A DNA stretch of 64,000 bases, from the NCBI GenBank assembly GCA_019638495.1, contig JAHBTQ010000002.1, forward strand, positions 868,001-932,000, written 5' to 3'. Position numbers and translations under genes: made by a program. Below, in pieces: positions 61,713 through 64,000 of the stretch (positions within the stretch are counted from its first letter, which is position 1; each line of letters begins with the position of its first letter). This stretch comes from Taibaiella sp. (GTDB lineage Bacteria; Bacteroidota; Bacteroidia; Chitinophagales; Chitinophagaceae). Under the pieces are notes generated by a model, which saw nothing but the letters and a program-made list of their open reading frames with translations, made no database searches and was not told the DNA's origin.

Positions 61713-64000
61713 GTGGCTAAAAAGGAAGCGGCGGAAACGCCACTGATGAAACAGCACAAGGATATCAAAGCAAAATATCCTGATGCTGTGTTACTTTTTC
61801 GCGTGGGAGATTTCTACGAAACCTTCAGCGAGGATGCGCTCATTGCCTCAAGGGTATTGGGCATTACGCTTACCAAGCGGTCGAATGGTGCAGCATCATC
61901 CGTTGAGCTGGCGGGGTTTCCGCACCATTCGCTGGAGACGTACCTGCACAAGCTGGTAAAGGCAGGCTATCGCGTGGCTATCTGCGACCAACTCGAAGAC
62001 CCGAAGCTCACCAAGGGTATTGTGAAGCGCGGTGTCACCGAACTGGTGACTCCCGGCGTGGCTACCAGCGACAAACTGCTGGAAAATCGCACGAACAACT
62101 TCCTCGCCGTTCTGCACCTTGCAGACCCGATTTGCGGCATAGCGTTCCTGGATATTACCACCGGCGAATTCTATACCGCAGAGGGCAATACCGAATACAT
62201 GGACAAGCTCATGCAGAGCTTTCAGCCGTCTGAGGTGATCCTGTCTAAATCGCAGATGAAGCGATTCAGGGAGCAGTTTGACACACGGGTCTACACTTTC
62301 CAGCTTGACGAATGGGTGTTTCGTGAACAATATACTTACGACCTTCTGCTGCAGCACTTCCAGACACAATCGCTAAAGGGATATGGTGTTGAAGACATGA
62401 AAGCGGCAACAGTAGCCTGTGGAGTGGCCATTCACTACCTGCGGGATACGGAGCATGCGAACCTGCAGCACATCAACTCCCTGCAGCGCATCACCGCCAC
62501 CGACTTCCTGTGGATGGACAGGTTCACCATCCGAAACCTGGAGCTGGTGCACAGTGCTTATGAGCAGGGGGCCAACCTCTTGCAGGCCATAGACCATACA
62601 CATACACCCATGGGCGCCCGCCTCATGAAGCGCTGGATGATATTCCCGCTATATGACCTGGCCCGCATCGAGCAGCGGCTCGATCTTGTGAGCCACTTCC
62701 TGCTGGATCAGGACCTGAATCATGCGCTCACAGCGCTGGTAAAACAGACTGGCGACGTAGAAAGACTGGTAGGCAAAATACCATTGAAAAAGGCCAACCC
62801 GAGAGAGGTATTGCAACTGGCAAAGAGCATGCAACACATGCAGCAGGCACGCGAGCTCTGTGTGCAGTCTGGCAACGAAGCCCTACGCACGCTGGCCAAC
62901 CCTATGCAACCGCTGGCGGAGCTACGGGAGCGAATAATGGCTACAATAGCCGACGATGCGCCTGCACTGGCAGCAAAAGGCGGTATGATACGCGAAGGCG
63001 TATCGGCAGAACTGGACCAATTGCGCCTCATATCACGGAGCGGAAAAGACTACCTGTTACAGATTCAGCAAACGGAAGCGCAGCGCACGGGCATATCGTC
63101 TTTGAAGGTTTCTTATAACAATGTGTTTGGTTACTACCTCGAAGTAACCCATACCCACAAGGACAAAGTGCCGCCGGAATGGATACGCAAGCAAACACTG
63201 GCCAACGCTGAACGATACATAACTCCCGAGCTGAAGGAATATGAAGAAAAAATACTAGGCGCAGAGGATAAGATACTGCAGATAGAACTGGACCTGTACC
63301 AGCAACTGCTGGCAGCTATAGAACCCTATATCGCAGCCATCCAGCAGAATGCCAACATCACTGCGCAACTGGATTGCCTGCTCTGCTTTGCACACAATGC
63401 AAGGCAGTATAACTATCATCGTCCGCAAGTGGTTACAGACCCCGTTATTGACATAAAGGAAGGGCGGCATCCTGTAATAGAGCAGCGCCTGCCGCCCGGG
63501 GAGGGCTACATAACCAACGATATAAGGCTGGATAAGGAAGACCAGCAGGCCATAATCCTTACCGGCCCCAACATGAGCGGTAAGAGCGCCCTGCTGCGCC
63601 AAACGGCCATCATTACGCTTATGGCCCATATGGGCAGTTTTGTGCCGGCATCATCGGCGGTCATTGGTCTTACTGATAAGATCTTTACCCGTGTAGGTGC
63701 CTCTGACAACCTGGGCGGCGGCGAGAGTACGTTTATGGTCGAGATGAATGAAACTGCCAGTATTATCAACAACCTTAGCGAGCGCAGCCTTGTACTATTG
63801 GATGAGATAGGCCGCGGCACAAGCACATACGATGGCATTTCGCTGGCTTGGAGCATTGTGGAATACCTGCACAATAGCAGCAATCGACCCAAGACACTCT
63901 TTGCTACCCACTACCACGAAATAAATGAGCTTGAGAAGCATCTGCCGCGTGTAAAAAACTACCATATAACGCACAAAGAAACAGGCAACAAAGTTATATT
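61713..64000 (+). CDS. mutS: DNA mismatch repair ATPase MutS (3' end outside window)
   Basis: The first 762 residues of MutS; no stop occurs before the window edge. The GTG at 61713 gives MAKKEAAETPLMKQHKDIK, matching MutS N termini; an ATG at 61746 is internal. The mismatch-reading loop is VGDFYETF, followed by the connector, core and clamp regions (NNVFGYYLEVTHTHKD). The ATPase has Walker A TGPNMSGKS, the ABC-type signature region ASDNLGGGESTFMVEM, Walker B LVLLDEIGRGTST and the H loop FATHYHE. It recognises base mismatches and small loops and recruits MutL. The missing part is the C-terminal end, about 100 residues. Confidence 0.95.
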   Translation, partial: MAKKEAAETPLMKQHKDIKAKYPDAVLLFRVGDFYETFSEDALIASRVLGITLTKRSNGAASSVELAGFPHHSLETYLHKLVKAGYRVAICDQLEDPKLTKGIVKRGVTELVTPGVATSDKLLENRTNNFLAVLHLADPICGIAFLDITTGEFYTAEGNTEYMDKLMQSFQPSEVILSKSQMKRFREQFDTRVYTFQLDEWVFREQYTYDLLLQHFQTQSLKGYGVEDMKAATVACGVAIHYLRDTEHANLQHINSLQRITATDFLWMDRFTIRNLELVHSAYEQGANLLQAIDHTHTPMGARLMKRWMIFPLYDLARIEQRLDLVSHFLLDQDLNHALTALVKQTGDVERLVGKIPLKKANPREVLQLAKSMQHMQQARELCVQSGNEALRTLANPMQPLAELRERIMATIADDAPALAAKGGMIREGVSAELDQLRLISRSGKDYLLQIQQTEAQRTGISSLKVSYNNVFGYYLEVTHTHKDKVPPEWIRKQTLANAERYITPELKEYEEKILGAEDKILQIELDLYQQLLAAIEPYIAAIQQNANITAQLDCLLCFAHNARQYNYHRPQVVTDPVIDIKEGRHPVIEQRLPPGEGYITNDIRLDKEDQQAIILTGPNMSGKSALLRQTAIITLMAHMGSFVPASSAVIGLTDKIFTRVGASDNLGGGESTFMVEMNETASIINNLSERSLVLLDEIGRGTSTYDGISLAWSIVEYLHNSSNRPKTLFATHYHEINELEKHLPRVKNYHITHKETGNKVI

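Noticed and set aside
61896..63892. Several minus-strand frames opposite mutS
   Set aside because: mutS is intact on the plus strand through this whole stretch with all its motifs; the minus frames are shadows.
1..64000. Defence islands, prophages, biosynthetic clusters, tRNA genes
   Set aside because: I looked for integrases, restriction or toxin-antitoxin pairs, large synthases and cloverleaf structures and saw none that I could support.

Overview
The window is chromosomal DNA of a Bacteroidota bacterium, most likely of the Chitinophagaceae or a close relative. The evidence is four secreted proteins with type IX secretion (T9SS) C-terminal sorting domains, a GldE homologue behind mutY and ssb, a DUF5686 protein, many genes preceded by the Bacteroidota -7 box TAnnTTTG, and almost no Shine-Dalgarno sequences. 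No prophage, insertion sequence, CRISPR array, tRNA or rRNA gene was found; the only structural RNA seen is RNase P RNA. This is mostly an ordinary core and envelope region, and I do not see a clear new defence or biosynthetic system in it.

Layout. 1-8.1 kb: tail of an unknown protein, a secreted M28 peptidase, a sigma-54 response regulator and PAS histidine kinase operon, a DUF5686 outer-membrane protein and a deoxynucleoside kinase. 8.1-13.9 kb (all minus strand): DinB-like protein, two glycosyltransferases, an unknown secreted protein, rplY, prs and rnpB. 14-18.4 kb: small plus-strand genes (SRPBCC, a frameshifted SRPBCC, DoxX, DUF1801, a 69-residue protein), a T9SS cargo protein and a thioredoxin-like gene remnant. 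18.4-27 kb: a small secreted protein, lpdA, an RND permease, mutY, ssb and gldE. 27-33.6 kb (minus): small membrane proteins, an aminotransferase and winged-helix pair, a PagL-like lipid A deacylase and a TMTC-like glycosyltransferase with TPRs.

34-47.6 kb is the most distinctive part. It holds a 2360-residue protein made of 28 Ig-like modules and a 992-residue paralogue with eight such modules, both T9SS cargo. Between them lie a degenerate PAS/ATPase protein, an aspartate aminotransferase and a stand-alone RlmK-type methyltransferase. 47.8-52.3 kb: engB, an orphan feoA, a sodium:solute symporter, a PAS histidine kinase and a small secreted protein. 52.3-58.1 kb (minus): secreted proteins including a T9SS-exported M28 peptidase, an HTH protein resembling a terminase small subunit, and an SRAP peptidase. 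58.2-64 kb: a DUF4919 protein, a GlxA-type regulator divergent from two SRPBCC paralogues, a small secreted protein, and mutS, which runs off the right edge.

Many starts were moved inward from the longest reading frame to an ATG in front of a signal peptide or conserved domain. Several genes (rlmK homologue, mutS, glxA-like regulator, aminotransferase, feoA) have a TAnnTTTG box ending only 4 to 6 bases before the start codon, which suggests leaderless mRNAs.
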